This document shows positions 28,601 through 43,700 of a stretch of 64,000 nucleotides of DNA, one piece after another. Below the pieces are notes generated by a model. It was not told the origin of the DNA and ran no database searches. It was given only the letters and a program-made list of their open reading frames with translations. Position numbers and translations under genes: made by a program. Every line of letters begins with the position of its first letter. Positions within the stretch are counted from its first letter, which is position 1. Source of the stretch: Cloeon dipterum (taxonomy: Eukaryota > Arthropoda > Insecta > Ephemeroptera > Baetidae); the NCBI RefSeq assembly GCF_949628265.1, contig NC_088789.1:36077883-36141882 (forward strand). The letters run 5' to 3'.

Positions 28601-29033
28601 CCGATTTTAAATTGCGGAGATTAGAATCGCGTTAATCAGAGCGAAACATCTGTATATACAGGCGCGGAGATAAAAACAAAAAAGAGGCGAAATCTGTTGG
28701 ATTTGAATGGAAGAAAACCCGTTTCGGCTGTGTACGTGTCTCAATCGATTGAAATTCCGCGAGCGTGGAAAGACAAGAAAAGCAGATTGCGCGCGGCGCG
28801 GCGCGGCGCGGCAGGCGCATTGTTAAGGAAGGCCGGGTGTAAAGCAATTAGAGGCGAAACGAGCCACGTGCAAAAGTATAAATTATTCACAAGACCACCG
28901 GGCGCAAACACCGTGTTCCAGCTTAATTAATTAAACATTAACACGACGCGGCCGGGCGCGAGCAAAAAATCCCAAGCAGCCAAGCAGACGCGCCAACCAG
29001 GGAGACAGAGGAGAGAGAGAGAGCGGCACAGAG

Positions 29034-29070
<37 letters not shown>

Positions 29071-32000
29071 GCATCTCGAGAAGCAAATTATGCATTCAAA
29101 TTTTATGCGTCCACATTTCTCGGAATATGAGAGCTTAATGAGACGCAGCCACCCCGGCGACCAAAACACACGCCCTCCACGCCGACGCGCGCGAGCAAAG
29201 GTCGCAACCGCATTTTTGCCTCCCCTCTCCCCTCCCACCCACGCCACGATCAGGGCGGAAAAATTATCGCATTACATCTTTTGCTAAATTACTGTCAATT
29301 AATTCAGGGGTATTCAAAGGACCTATTATTTTATGTGCAGGCCCCTTTTGGATGATCTGGCCGTCACATGACTGAAATGAATTAAAATTACAACACATCC
29401 TGCGGGAATTTTTCCACGAAACTGACTATTTTCCGAAGAAATAAAGTGATTTACGCTGTTGGCTGCAACTGGCAGTCAAAGCAGCTCAAATACCGCTCGC
29501 CGTAAAAAGCAGATATATTCCACATTTAAATTGCTTGGCCAATTTTTAAGTCTGATTTTTTGTTATAATTAAAGTTTTCAAATAGGAAGACAAGGGCTAA
29601 CTTTGTGAAGTCAAAATAGGAACAATTTGGCTTTAATTAGATCCTGAAAAATTAGTTGTTAAATTAGCAACGGCACGAGATGAATTAACAGTATATATCT
29701 TTTTCATCGACTGGGCAGTTTTTTACAATAATTACCTATAAAATTTGTCGAGATTATTAAATCTAAACAATGCATCTGTATATTCAAATCTCGATTTATT
29801 TTGCGTTTTTCCTCGAAAAGCCCGACGAGGCATCGATTGTTGCTTTTCTGTCCGAGAGGAAACAATGGGCCGGGAAATTATATCGTTTAGAAATTACGGA
29901 CCTGGTTATTAGGCGCTCGTCCTGATCGTGCGAGCGGAGGAAAAATAAATAAATAAATTTGAGTGGGCGAAAAGCGAGCAAACAATGGTTGGGATCTTTG
30001 CTTTTGTTATCTATCTCCCTCTCTCGATATATTCGGGCCGTGAATGAATATTATTGAAAACGGAACCTCAGTCTGCTGGGTGGGTGGGTGGGTGGGTGGG
30101 AGGAAGGGAGGCGAGTGTTAAAAGCGCGCGCGTCGCTGTGTGGTCTTTTGGGCCGGAGATAGGCATCTCGCAGCGGATCATCAGTTAACCTTTCTCGTCT
30201 CTCCTCGCTGCTCTTGGCTCCAAGAATAATAATAATAATAATCACAAAGTGGGCGGATTGTCGAAATCGCAGCCCCGGCGCTTGTCACATAATTCATCTA
30301 CAGGTAAAACAAACAAACCGGTTCTCGAATTTGTCCGGTCCAATTCGCAAATTATTATTTCCAAACTTTTCGCGCCGCGAATGAAAATGTATGAGAAGAA
30401 AACCGGTCGCTCGGTCGGTCGGTCGGTCAGCGATTTATTAATATTTGCGCGCATTGTGCGCCCGATCCAATCGCTCGCACGTACTTTTTATTTATTTACA
30501 AACAACAATGCGCGCCGCTCTTTCGCCATTGCATTCTTTGTGTCGCGTCAAAGCATCAATTCTGCGCTAATCACGTTAATTGTCTCGGCCGATACGTCAC
30601 TCAACGTCGCCGCGATCCACACAAAAAAAGGACTTTTGTTCTTTCAAAGTTATCACACAAATAATCAAGCAATGATTTTTAGTTTTTCCGTGACAAAATA
30701 TTTTTAAACATTTCAACAGAGAGAAGGCGTTCCCACTTTCATTTGATTTGATTTAAAGAGGGATGATTGTGCAGCAAAATCCTGGAAAATGCTTGTTAGA
30801 AATGCATGATCCCTTGTAGGATTCAGTTTAGGCCAAAATGGACCAAAGCAGCAATGTAAATTTTTTAGGAAAGTCACTGCAAAGTTAGCATTTTTTTCAA
30901 ATGGGTTACGCTGGAAATTTTAGAGCAAATTTTGAAAATTTTGAATTTGTGCTGGAGCAATGTCTTATTTTTTATTGTTGCAAATTGCAGAACTAATTTT
31001 TTGCCCTGTATCAATTTACTTCAAGGTAAAATTCTCCTCTAAATGTTCTAAGCAATTTCGGAATAAATTAAATTTTGGTGTCTATTTAGCTAAGTGCTTG
31101 ATAATTTGTTGCATTTTGGCAGGAAGCGGCCGGTAGCGGTGCGGAATTTGCGTGTTGAGCTCGGCGGTGGTCGCGGCGGGCAAAAGGCGAAAGGCGAAAG
31201 GCAAAGCAAACAGAGTCGCGGCTTATCAGATGCGGCGCGTCTTGGCTGAGCGAGCGGAGGAAAGGGGGTTGCAGCAGCGCTGGCAGGGGTGGCCGCGCAG
31301 ATTAATACTCGGGCCGTGCCGACCTAATAAGAACACACGCTTATCGCTGCTTATCGCCGCGCCGCAGACCGCGCGGCAGCTCCTTCGCCTTGCCTCTCCT
31401 GCTTTTTCCTTTTGCCTCCGACGCCGCCGACGCAATATGCAAAACGACAATAATTAATTCGCTCAATTCTGCATCGCCGCGCAAACTCAATCTGCACCGA
31501 TTTCATTCTCTCGTTTCAACAGGACCTTTTTTGCTAGGTAAAAATTCAAAATTTCCAGCGCTCGGCCACATTTTCCTGACACATTTCGCTTCGTCTCTCA
31601 AACAGCGTAATTAGGGAAACTCTTTGTTGTGAAAAAAAATAAGATTTCAGTAAAGGGAGACAGAGTCCTGGCCATTCGAAAAGCATGCAGCTACTTTTCT
31701 GAAAAATATTTAGCTCAATTTCGGCTTCAACTGAATCCTAAAAGGGATGAGTTCGTGCATTCCCAACAAGCATTTTCCAGGATTTTGCAATGTCAATCCT
31801 CTTTAATTGCTGAAGAATAATTTTTTGACGTTTCCAACAAAGAGCTAAAAACCAACAAAGGGCGCATCAAGTCCAAATATTCTTCTATAGAATAATTCAA
31901 AATTTGAGTTTTTAGAAATCATTTTTATTTTGATCTGTAGCGCGATAAAGGAGCGCGGTCCTGCTTTTTGTTGCGAGCCAACAATTGTCTGCGGTTTGAA

Positions 32001-34700
32001 TTATTATTGAAATTTTGCATTATTGCGCTTAACAGCAGAAAGACGATTTTCAAATAGGAATTCAGTTTTCGCCTGTCAGCCACTCGGTGCTGACGTGAGC
32101 CGTTTAGTTTAGTAGCGCATTCATCGGTCTTCATAGCATTTCAATTCTCTCATCCCGCAAATTGGTGACACGAGACCGTAACGCAGCCAAGCCAATTTCA
32201 AGATTTCAAGATGAGAATTCGCCGGACACCAGCAAGCTCTGTTCAATAATTTTTCGGGTTAAACTAGGCCGAAATTCAAACCTGCAACAATGCTGATGAG
32301 CTACAACGAGACAATTAAAGGTAATAACCGTTTGAGCGCAAGAATTTTCGTATGCATAGTCATCAGCCCCAGTCAACAATGAACCGCATCGCGCCAGCTT
32401 GAAGAATTTTGCGAGTTTTATCCCCGTTTGTGTCAGCGGCCGCAATAATTTCGCCTGAGAGCCACTACTCAATCCTATGTGTGGAGTGAGGAAGTATCTA
32501 GAGATCTTCCCCTTGGCCGGCAAAATGAGCTGAAAATTGAAAAATTCTGCGGATGTGAAGCAGTAACCGCGTCCGCGTAGGGCCCGCACGCGAAAGAACA
32601 AGAAACGCCGAATTCTGCGCTCAAGTAATTAACAAAAAACAAGGTTTGCCTCAGTTGACAAGGGTTATATTCGTTCGCGATTGAGTTTCCATAATTTCAA
32701 TTCAAAGACAAAAATGAGTAAAAAGTCATGTAAATTTCAGACCAAAAATAATTTCAAACGCGCTCTGTTGCATTTTTCACGCTCTTTTCCATTTGCCCTT
32801 GTCTGCGAACAATGCGTTCGACAATTCCCGTGCAACAGAGGAATATAGTTTGGCAAAATATTTTATTTTTGTTGGTTGACAACTAATATGCGGTTGATCT
32901 GGAGCACAAACGCTCAGCACCGTATACTATAGTGCAACACCAATGTGCTGGATTAATTACGGCGATTCAAAGTCGGTCCAGTTAATTTTATTTTGGCTTT
33001 CCAAACTTCTATTTTATGACCCCCAGACTATTAATGTAGCGGCATAGGAGCTTTTTGTTGGCAGCCACCAATCGTCGGCGGTTTGAATTATTGTAATTTT
33101 TCATTATTGCTCAACAGCAGAAAGATTATTTTTAAATTTCCCGCTGAGTGATTGTTCAGTCAATTTATACAGAATATATTCCATATTGCTTGGTATAGTT
33201 AATGCAACTCAAAAATAAGGGTAACAGAATCTGTGGTTTTCGTATCCTATATTAATCTCTGCCATATATATCCCTATTGTTTGATCCAACAAACAATTTA
33301 ACGACTGTTTAAAGGTCATTTTGTAGTCCATTTTTAAACTTGATCGGCAGAATTACGAACGGAATGATTTAAAGGTAAGTTGGTTTTGCGATCTTAATAT
33401 TGCAGTTAGAGGGAGGGCCGTTTCGCAGGATGAAGCGGCGGAGTTTGCCGCACCTGAGAAAGAGAGCTAGGCGAAGGAAGAAAGAAAAGTTTGTATCGGT
33501 GCTGGGTGTGCGCGCGGGTGAAAAATCGTCGGAAGCGCGCGCTGAAAGTTTGCCACGATAATGCGCGCATTGAAAAGCTTTTTTGATTTTCTTGCTGCTT
33601 TTCGCCGGCCGATTTACAAGATAGATGCGCTCGCTCGCTCTTTTCTGCAGCGCAACGCCGAGCGGCCATCTTTTTATTGAAAAATTTATGCCCGCGCGCC
33701 GAGCGAGCGAATAAAGCGTTAATAAATCATCGCGAGAGCGCGCGCGGAATTTGCGTGTTCGATTCGGTGTGCTGAGCTGAGCGCCAACAGATCTCTGTGA
33801 GAGATGCGATCTGCCTTTTCCACAAAGAGCGACGAGAGAGCCAAAAGACGTTGCATGTCGAGACAAAGTTTCAAAATCAATTTGCGCTTAATTGCTTTCA
33901 ATTAGCTTCTTCGATGAAATTATTTGACCCTGACTTTTTGCTCAGCGCCAGTTCCCGTAGCAGCGTCCGTGTGTTTGCTCTTTTTATTTGTACAAAAATT
34001 ATGAAAAATGTGCCGGTTGACGCCGGCCGAGTCTCCCACGACTTCCTGCTTTCTCACACCGCGCATTTGCATATTATAATTTCTCCGTAATTAATTAGCG
34101 TTTCCCCAGAGAGCAGATTATTCAAATTCTCGCAAGCGCAAAATTGGATTGAAACTCGGAATAAAAAAAATTAACCGTTTCGCATTGTCAGCGCAGAGTG
34201 AGTGAGTTTTCGACACAATTGGACTCGCCGAGAAGCCAGATTTTTAATATCGAAAGATTTTTAAGCAGAGATTAGAAAATAAAATGCCGTGTGAATAATT
34301 AAAACAATAAGACAGAGAGACTTTACAGAAAAAATAATAATCGACAAGAAGTACTGCACACCGGCCGAGGCATTATTTGCGCGCACGGTAATCGGTCGCG
34401 GATCGGGGGTGCTGCGTGACGGCGTATGCATATGCGGCGGGGCGAGCGATAAGACACCCCCGGCCGGCCGGCCGGCCGTCCGTAGGTCGGCAGTAAACAG
34501 CTGTACGCGCGCGGTGCAGGGAAAATACAAAAGATAGGCGCCCGATAAGCGAGAGTCTCAAGGCGGCCGGCGCGCTAATTATTCCAAAGTTTGCCGGCCG
34601 CAAAATGAATAAATTTACTGCGCGCTGGACAAAAAGCCGCTTTAAAATATAAAAGCGGCGATAACCACGCGGCCACCCGATTTATTTATCGCGCTCCATT

Positions 34701-34749
<49 letters not shown>

Positions 34750-37700
34750 TCTCTCTCGCGCGCGCGACACAAAATTTAAATGCAATCGATCCGATTCGTC
34801 TTTTAATTCATGTGTTTCAAGCCTCCGCATCCTCTGCTTCGACTGCTTTATCAAAACTCCAATACAGCCGCGCGGCACGAATTTCCAAATCGAAAATTGT
34901 CTTCCAGTTTAAATTAATGCATGCGCGGCCTCTCGTGCTCTTCAAAATAAAACTTAATGTTTTGATCGAGCAGAGATTAAATTCGAGGACACATCTTTTC
35001 AAACATCGAGAAGCATGCACAGCCGACTCTAAGCTTCAATTTTGGTTGCTGCTCACAATTTACTTTCACATTTTAGCAAATTTAAATAATTCTACAATTG
35101 AAACAATGCCCTATTATTTTTACAGGAGTTTAACTACACAAAATTTTCTTATCTTTAGAATCAAAATGCGCGAGGAGATCAGGAATATATTTCAATGAAG
35201 GCCAAAACCTGTACAAATTTCAGTGGGACTTTAAAAATCCCGAATCTTTTTTTAAAGATATAAATTTTTGTATCACTACACAGCAAGTCCAGCGCATGAC
35301 TGTGTGTCCAACACATTTTTTTCTGGAAAAAATATAAAATCAATATTCATGTATAAATCATTTTAAATTTGCTCAAAATTTTAGGGTTGAAAAATAATCT
35401 TTTTAAACTGATATATTTATTCTGTCCCTTTTCAAAACTGACAGTATATTAAATATTGCTTTTCTTCTTTAGGGTTTGCATTCAGCAGCCTATATTTAAA
35501 AATACCTTTTTAACATCATTCAAAGAGATATTTGTCATAAGACTTTTTTATTTTTGGACTTATATATATCCAACAAAAAGCAACGACTCCTCTAATTTGT
35601 TTAAAAATATTAAAATGTTTTGACGAGCTCCATTGAAGCAATTTATTCTCATTTTTTTTAGCCGAGTTGGCCATGATTTGGGATGCGAGGGCGATAAGGG
35701 TGAGCGTTTTTTTCGGGCCCGCGTGTGTTTGTGGCGAAAAAAAGGGACGAGAGCGGATACTGGCCGCGGTCCAATCGGGCGCGCATCTATCGGCGGTCTT
35801 AGCAGATTAATTGAGGCGGAAAAAGAGCAAAGTCGGTGCGGTGGTGGCGGTGGTGGTGCGCGCGCGATAGGCGCCAGATGAATGAATATGTGAGGGCGGC
35901 ATTATATTTTTGACTCCATTATTCGCGCGTGTTATCGCGGCGAGAGGTGATGCGCCGGCCACTCATTCTTTTCGGCTAATCGTTCGTGCGCCAGCCTCGC
36001 TCTTCTATCTTCGCTCTCCACTGCACTGAACACACTCTGAACACTGCAAACTGACCGCCAGCCCGCTTTTTTCCCTAGCCGCAAACACCTATTAAAAGAT
36101 AAAAAGGCTCTAATTTATTGTCCGACGCGCCGATTCCAACCGCGCGCAACCATCGACCCAACCCTCCAATTCGCGTCAAAGTCGGAGCGACGTCAAATCT
36201 GTCCGAAAACTTGGAAAAAATGGCGTTTCGAATATCGAGTTTAATTCGGGCGTCGCATTTATGGCCCGCGCAACTACGAGAAAAACTGGCAGCCCTTAAA
36301 ATAATAAAGACTTTACGTCGCAATTACCCCCAATAATTTGTAAGCAACTGAGTCAAAGGGGTTGTTTGAATGCGAAATTGAGCACGGCGAGATCGCGTGA
36401 CAGCCGCTCCGAATTCGGCTTTCCGCGAACTTTGTGCAATAAAAAAGTAAACGTCGGTTGGCTCGTGTGTGACGCGGCTTATTTGAATAATTTGGTCCCG
36501 AGTCGCGTGCTGTCCGATTTTGGCGCAGTGTCCCGACTCCCGACGGTACGAGCCATCAATCAGGTGGCGGCGAGGCGAGCGGGGCGTCGGACCACCTGCG
36601 GCTGCCGGCCGGCCCATTACGCGCTTCACACGTGCACACGTCGCGCCCGCTTCAACAGCTCATCAATTCGAAAATCAACGCGCGCACAACCCAGCACCGA
36701 CACATTCAATTATGCCCTTTTCCATTTTTCTTCGCTCCGCATTCCGATCCAGCGAGAAATGATGCCATCGCTTTTATGTATTCCTTTTATTCAAATTAAT
36801 ATAAATTGCATCGGTCCACAGAGGTAATAACTCAACTTTTGAACGTTCAATTTGTATCTCGCTCGCCGTTTATAAAATGGAATTTCTTTAGTTGGAACCC
36901 CTCCGGTGTTCGGACATTTGGATATTTTCCAATTATTTTGGCTCGGTGATTTTTTCCAAAATTTGTATTCGCCAAAACCTCAAAATTCAGAATTTGACAT
37001 GCAATCAAACCCATTGCAATAATTTTCCGGGATAAACACATTTCCTCTCCACCCGAAATTCAAACTTTTCTGCAAATATTCCGATGGATACTTTTCAAGA
37101 GACGTGTCGTTTGTGCATTTTTTAAATTTAAAATAAATAACAAACTTTCTGCGCATTTTTGGCCGACATTAAAGTTTTAGTGTTAATGAACTGGACAATT
37201 TTATTTCACTCGTTTGCGCGGCAAATCTGCGCGGAAAAAGATTATTAATTAATTCCTTTGCGTCAATGCGCGTTCTAATTGCTTGGGAAGTGTCAAATTT
37301 GAATAAACACGCGGGCGCGAGGCCTTGATTTTGGCTCGGGGTGAGTTGGCACTTTTGGCCAATTAACGAGCGTTTGGCAGTTGGCAGGCGATTTGATTCG
37401 CGCGCCCATTAGCCGATCGCGCGCGGCTGATTGATCGTTTTATGGCTGCGCGCCGAAACAATGCGCCTTTTTCAGTCTCATTTCGACGGCCGGGGCAAAC
37501 ACACACACACACACACACAAACGCGCGTCAGATACAATTTCGAGATACATCATTACTTTTGTGAGAGCAGCGCTGCTCTGCGCGGATTGTTTTTCTGCAC
37601 ATTGGCTCTCCGCGATTTCGGCGCGATAAGCCGCGCGTCGAGCACTCTTTCACATTAATCTTGGCCTCTCTCTTATTCTCTCTCCCTGCAGATCAGTGCC

Positions 37701-40700
37701 CGCGATTCTCAACGCCGTTCTAATTACGGAAAACACACCTGCGCCCGCAAAACGGCCAATCAATTAATCCCGCTCGCGATCGCATTTCCCCAGTTTTGCT
37801 GACCGCTCGCTTCTTTCCCTATTAGCACACAACTGCGCTCATTCACACGATTTAAGAATTAAAACAGGCAAGAATACGTTTATAAATGATTCGACTCAAT
37901 TAATTAATCATTCTTATAAATCTTGATTCACGAAAAATCGAACAGTTTTGGCGCTTTTGTGTTCTGCGACAAATTCGGAATGCTCTAAATTAAAATTCAA
38001 GCACTTAAATTAACTTCTCAAATAATTAAGTACGCAAAAAGCCAAGCACGATTTTTTTGCTATAGGCTAATAAAAAAACAACTTTCGCATGTTGAATGTC
38101 TTTTATCGCTTTTAGCCTACTGCAGCAGTCAAAAATCAAAAAGGACTATCGAATATTTTTTTCGCAAATTTCGGCTTCGCCTAATTTATTTAGAAAAAAA
38201 CCAGGTTCAAATCAAAAGAGTTGCAATTGTTTGCTCCAAATATTAAAAATTTCAAACCCCTAATTCTATCTCTGAATTTTTCTAATTTCCTAACCGATTA
38301 AGATAGCATTTTAGAAAAGCCATGAGCTACACAAATCTTATGCAAAGAGTTAAAATTAGAATTGAAGAAATGCTTGGCGCATAAATATCAAAAGTTTTGT
38401 CGCGGATAGACGCGAGGAGAAACATTGTTTCGTGATCTGCGTTTGCGACAAAGAGCAAAATAAGTTTGGAGTTGTCAGCGCGCAGGCAGGCAGGCGAGAA
38501 AGATGCTTTTCTGTGTGCCATGCTTTGTGCTGTTTCATTTCCTTTTTGCGCGCGAGGGCGAGAGGCGCGCGCGTGCGATAACGGGGTTTGTTTTTCGGCA
38601 TGCAAATTTATTCGAAACACGGGCCGATCGGCTCGCTCGGCTGGCTTTCGCACACATTCTCGCCGAGAGTCGTCTCGTCGGCACTCTCGATAATGTGTGT
38701 GTGTGTGCTGCGCAGTGACAGATGAAAAATGGCGTTCGGATATTAATTCGCCGCCGCAGAGGCGCGAGCGTGAATACAAATGACCGTTTGCATCGTGATC
38801 TTTCACCTCGAGTGCACCGCCGCGCAGATTTATGCACAAATTATTTCGTTTCTCTCGGCTCTCGCATTCAACCAGCCGACGCCGACGCCGACACACCTAA
38901 ACTAAACGCGACGCCGGCCAAAGGTCGCACTGCAGAGACGCCCTTGCCGGTTGCCAGGCGAATATAAATAAAAATTGCGAAAAGTACGTACATTTGCCTC
39001 GCGGGCAATGAGTCGCGGTAAGGAAATTAAAGTTTGAATTGTAATTTGCGAAGGGCCGAGCGGCGCAGGAATTGCAGGAAACCCGATATTTTGTTTTTGT
39101 GTTTCTAATTAATTTCGGACAAACCCGATCCGGGCATTAAACTGCGATTTCTCTCGTCGTTTAACGACGCTGCTCAGAGCCGAGAGCCGAGAAGAGGAAT
39201 CGCTGAAATATGAGTTCACGTGAGTGCTGCGCGCTTATCAGCAAACAAAATCGAGAAAAGGAGGAGCCCTGAATTTATTGCCGAGCGAGCGCGCGGCTAC
39301 ACAGCCCAGCTAGTTGACCCCTGCGCCGCCGAAATTAATAAAATAAATAATCTCGATTCGGCGTGCACTCGCTTTATTGAAAGCAGCCCACAATTCCGTT
39401 CGACTCTCTTATTTCTGCTCTCGGCATCACCCAGGAAATGAGGGAAGACACGCGGTCATCCATCACCCCGGCCGCCGGCCTCCTCACAATCGAGATACAT
39501 TCAAAATGAACTCCGCATCCCTTAATGTTTCCCCACGAGTGCCTGGTCAAAATATTAAGTGACACACCAGCATAATAAAACGGACGGTTATCGTGGAAAT
39601 GGGAAAACACAAAGCACGCGTGTCTGTGCTTCACCAAGTTTTTAAAAATGTTAAATTAAATTGGAATTGGATCGGAAATTGACGAACTCCAATATAGATT
39701 TGGCTGAAAATCATTTTTAATTAGTGGACTGAAAAGGAACTTCAAAAATTGAAAAAAATATCCTTTTCGACGTTCTCTATTTCCGACACCTGACAAATCC
39801 GTCAATGATTTTTTGTATATAAATTTCAAGTATATAAATCAACCGCTTCGGGGCTTAAAGAATTGAAGTCGATGTCGGACAAGTTTCAGATCCGGCAAAG
39901 GTTTATTATCTACATGATTTATTTTGAACAATTTCAAAGCGCCAATTTTTTATAATTAATTCAGGACGAAAAGCACTGCAAAGAAATAATTATTTTCTTT
40001 TCTGATCTTTTTTATTGTAAAGGGTGTCCCAAATTCCTCTAAAATTTGAAAAGCAAAAAGTATAAATTTCAAGTTATGGTCGCGAGAGCGAGTCAAAATC
40101 GATTCGTTCGCTAATTTTGAGATGGCTGTGCGGATTGAATGCGCGCATTGTGCGCCGCTGCTCGCTTTGGAGAATTGATAAACGCGTCGTCGTCGGCGCC
40201 GTCGTCGTCGTCGTCGTTGGGGAGCAGAGCAGGGGCTGCGCGCGTTTTGTATTCTCATATTTATTTATTTATTTATTTATTATCTGTCGTTGCGAGCGAG
40301 CAATTCCGGAAAAGACTCGCATGCACATTGTGCGCGCCGGCTTTTAATAATCATTTGATTCGACGCGATGTCAGAAAGAGAAATGCGAAAATGGGAAAAT
40401 AGAGGAGGAAGTCGGAGGAAATGGGATCCGAGAGCGCGTTAAACGCGTGTTCGCAATTCCAAGCATACTCTCCGCACTCTCTCTCCACTCTCCACGCGCT
40501 CTCATAGCTGACAATGTGTTTATGTAAATGCGCGCGGCGCAACACGCGGCGTGAATCACAAACGCCGGCCGCCGGCAGCCTCCTCTCCGTCGCCGCCTCC
40601 AGCGCAGCCCAGCAAGCGCGTGTTGCAAACGGATCACTATTTGTAAAACTTAACCCAGATCAAATCGAAACTGGTACAGAAGACAATTGCAAAAAGCATA

Positions 40701-43700
40701 AATTAAATCAGTCCGGCAACCTTTTTTTAGCCAATAATATTTTAACAAATTTGTTAAGGTGCTTGTCATCGATCGGATCTTTTTTTTAATTTTTTATCAT
40801 TACCTATTGACAAATTCAGATCGAATTGATCAAAACTAAAGAATCAATCAAAATCTGAACATTTTTTGAGGAGAATCTGCCTCGAAAACACGTGAATCCG
40901 GTCCTGATAAAATTGTGATTATTATTAAGGCAAACTATATACGTTTATATATTATTTCAACGGACGCAGTTTTGGCAAGGAGCCAACATTTATTTATTTC
41001 GTGTTTATTGCGGCCTTTAAGGAGGTGTGAAAAGTAGTTTTTATTTGTTTTCCCGTGGCGAGCAGCGAGAAAAGAGAAATGGTGGCCGTTGATTGTTGTA
41101 TGTGTGTGTGTGCATTGTTGGCGTGTGATCAAGATGCGCGCGCGCGCGCGTTTGTCGGTGGGCGCGGACGCATGATGAATAGTTTTCTCTCTCTCTTTCT
41201 TTCTCTCTCTCGCTCTCGGCCGCGCCATTCAAAGCTTTGGCTATAAGAGACGAGAATGAAGCGATAATTTCAACGCAATGCTAAGTACGCTATCGAGATG
41301 CAAAATACGCCCATGCTCCGTTCGAGCCGAATGGATCGAGCCTGCACAAAGAAAGGAGAAAAAAGCAAACACACACACACACTCGCTGCTCTCTCGACAC
41401 GACAATAAACAAGCAATTTCCACGCCGCGCGCGCGATCGATTCCCCGCGCACATGCAAATAACACACACATGCGAGACGAGAGAAAGAAAGAAAGACACT
41501 TTTCCTCCGCAACGCCAAAAACAACGAAGAGAGAAAAAACCTTTCCATCACGTTATTGGCTTTCTCTCTTGACTTGCGATGCCGGCGGGACTTAAATTTT
41601 TCAATTTAACTTATTATTTCATAAATAAAGAGATTTTGCGAAATATAAATCAGGATACTTGACAATTTTAGCTTTGGTTTATTTTTTAAATTAATTTACC
41701 TTTTTTTAAAACTGCAAAGAGCAGCAAAAAGCTTCAGGTGGGACATTGAAAGGTTAAGCTGAACAAATTCGAGTGCCGCGATTAGTTTGAATGTCGAGCG
41801 TAAACACAGGAGTTGTTTGCGTGATTAGCATCGCGCGCGGTGAGTCAATATCTGGGCTCGGTTGAAAAAAAAGAAACAAAGAAAGAAAAAGGCGCAGGTG
41901 CGTGCGGAAAGGTCGCGCTGGTCACTTCGTCGTGGCCATCAGGGTTCTCGGATGGCGCGCGCTTATCGGACACGTCCAAAGGTCGCTTTTTCGATCCCCT
42001 CCGCGCTCGCTCATTAATTGCCTTTTCTTAGATACACGCGCATATTAAATCGCGTGTCGATTGCAGCGATCGTTCAACTGCGATAGAGCGCAGCTTTCAA
42101 ACAGGTTAAAAGGTAATTTCGAAATAAATTGACCTTTCGCGCGCGCGCGCATCGGAAAAATAATTTGCTCGCAAGAAATTGCAGTTTTGTCTGCGTCGGC
42201 GGGCCGTTTGGAAAACAATCAGGCCGCGGTGCGAAGACGAAATCGCTTCCGGTTAATCGGTAATTTGGGCGCGGCGGTCGCGCCGAAAGCAGCGCGGCGA
42301 CGACGAGAGCAGCGAGAGCAACAGGTGGCACGAATCGAATTGCGCACAACCACCGCCGTTTCTCGCCCCAGATGCACTTTGCGGGCAAGTAAAATAATAA
42401 ATATAGTACACACAATATCGGTTTATTGTAAGGAGAGAGGATAAGAGGATAAGAGAGAAAGAGAGAGGCGCAATAATTGCGGCGAGTGACACACGGCGCA
42501 GGAATTCGCTTCTCTCGCAACGCGCGGCGGCTGACCGAGCGAGCGAGCCGATAATCGAGGCTGCATTTTCGCACTTTTTGTTTTGACTTGCGAAAGGAAG
42601 CGAGTCTCGGCGGTGGTTATCGCGAGCGCAGCCCACATGACACGCCGCGCGCTTGCGAAATTATCCGCAAGCAGCCCCCATGCAAATCCTTATCGACGCG
42701 ATTGCCGAGCGAGAAATTTGTTTCATCCTGCTGCAGGTTGGAAAAAGCAAAGTTAAAACAAACAGTATCGGGGTTATTTGATGTAATTATCCGTTACTTG
42801 TTGTCGCCTCCGACCTCAAATTGATGAGACTTTCGTCTGGCCTGGCCTGGCCTGCCCTGCCAGTGGTAAAAGGACATGCAACCCTAGAATGCATGATTCG
42901 GTATCAAAGTGCGAAGCGAATTTATTTATTTGATCGCGCGCGGCGGAGGCTGTGTGGTGCAGGGGAGTGGGCGCGCGAGATGTGCGCTCGGAGGAAACTC
43001 CGCCCAAGCTGTGACACGCAAATGCACAAACACCGCCTCTCGATGTCATCGCTGCAACTACCGTGCACTTGCCACCTTTATTTATTGCAGGCCGATCGTA
43101 TCGCAGCACCTGAGACCTGGGAACAGCAGCCAGGGCCAGGACACTCCTCCGCTTCCCACTCCCTCCCTGTGCCTTTCGCTTCGTTCGATTCGGATTCGAT
43201 TCGATTTGAAATTTCGCCCCGGCCGGCCGGCGCGCGGATTAATTTGTTGCGAAAATCGGGCGCAAATTAATGGACGAACTGTGTCCGCAGATAAATTCTA
43301 AGTGATTAAGTAGTTAATAGCGTGCCGAGCCAGCCTTTTTTAATCCGCAATCTTCGCGCGGCTGACAAATTGACTCGCTCCATTTTCGATTAAAAGCAGA
43401 CGAGCGAGCCAGCGAGAGAAAAGAATAAGAGAGCAGATAAATTCATTCGCAGCTTGTCCTCGCTCGGCCCAATCTTGATTTCTTTCTTTCGCACTGCCCA
43501 CACAACCGCGACAACAATTTCTCCGAACAATCCCCGTCGACCAAATCGCCGCAAATTCAAAATCGAACGAGCTCGCCAGCGTCAAATCGCTGAAATCGCG
43601 TCTTCGGAGCAGCAGCAAGACAAGAAGTGTGTCGGCAATCAGACTTGCATAATCTTTTGAAATAATTATAGAGTTCAATTCGCACTTCACGAAATTCCTC

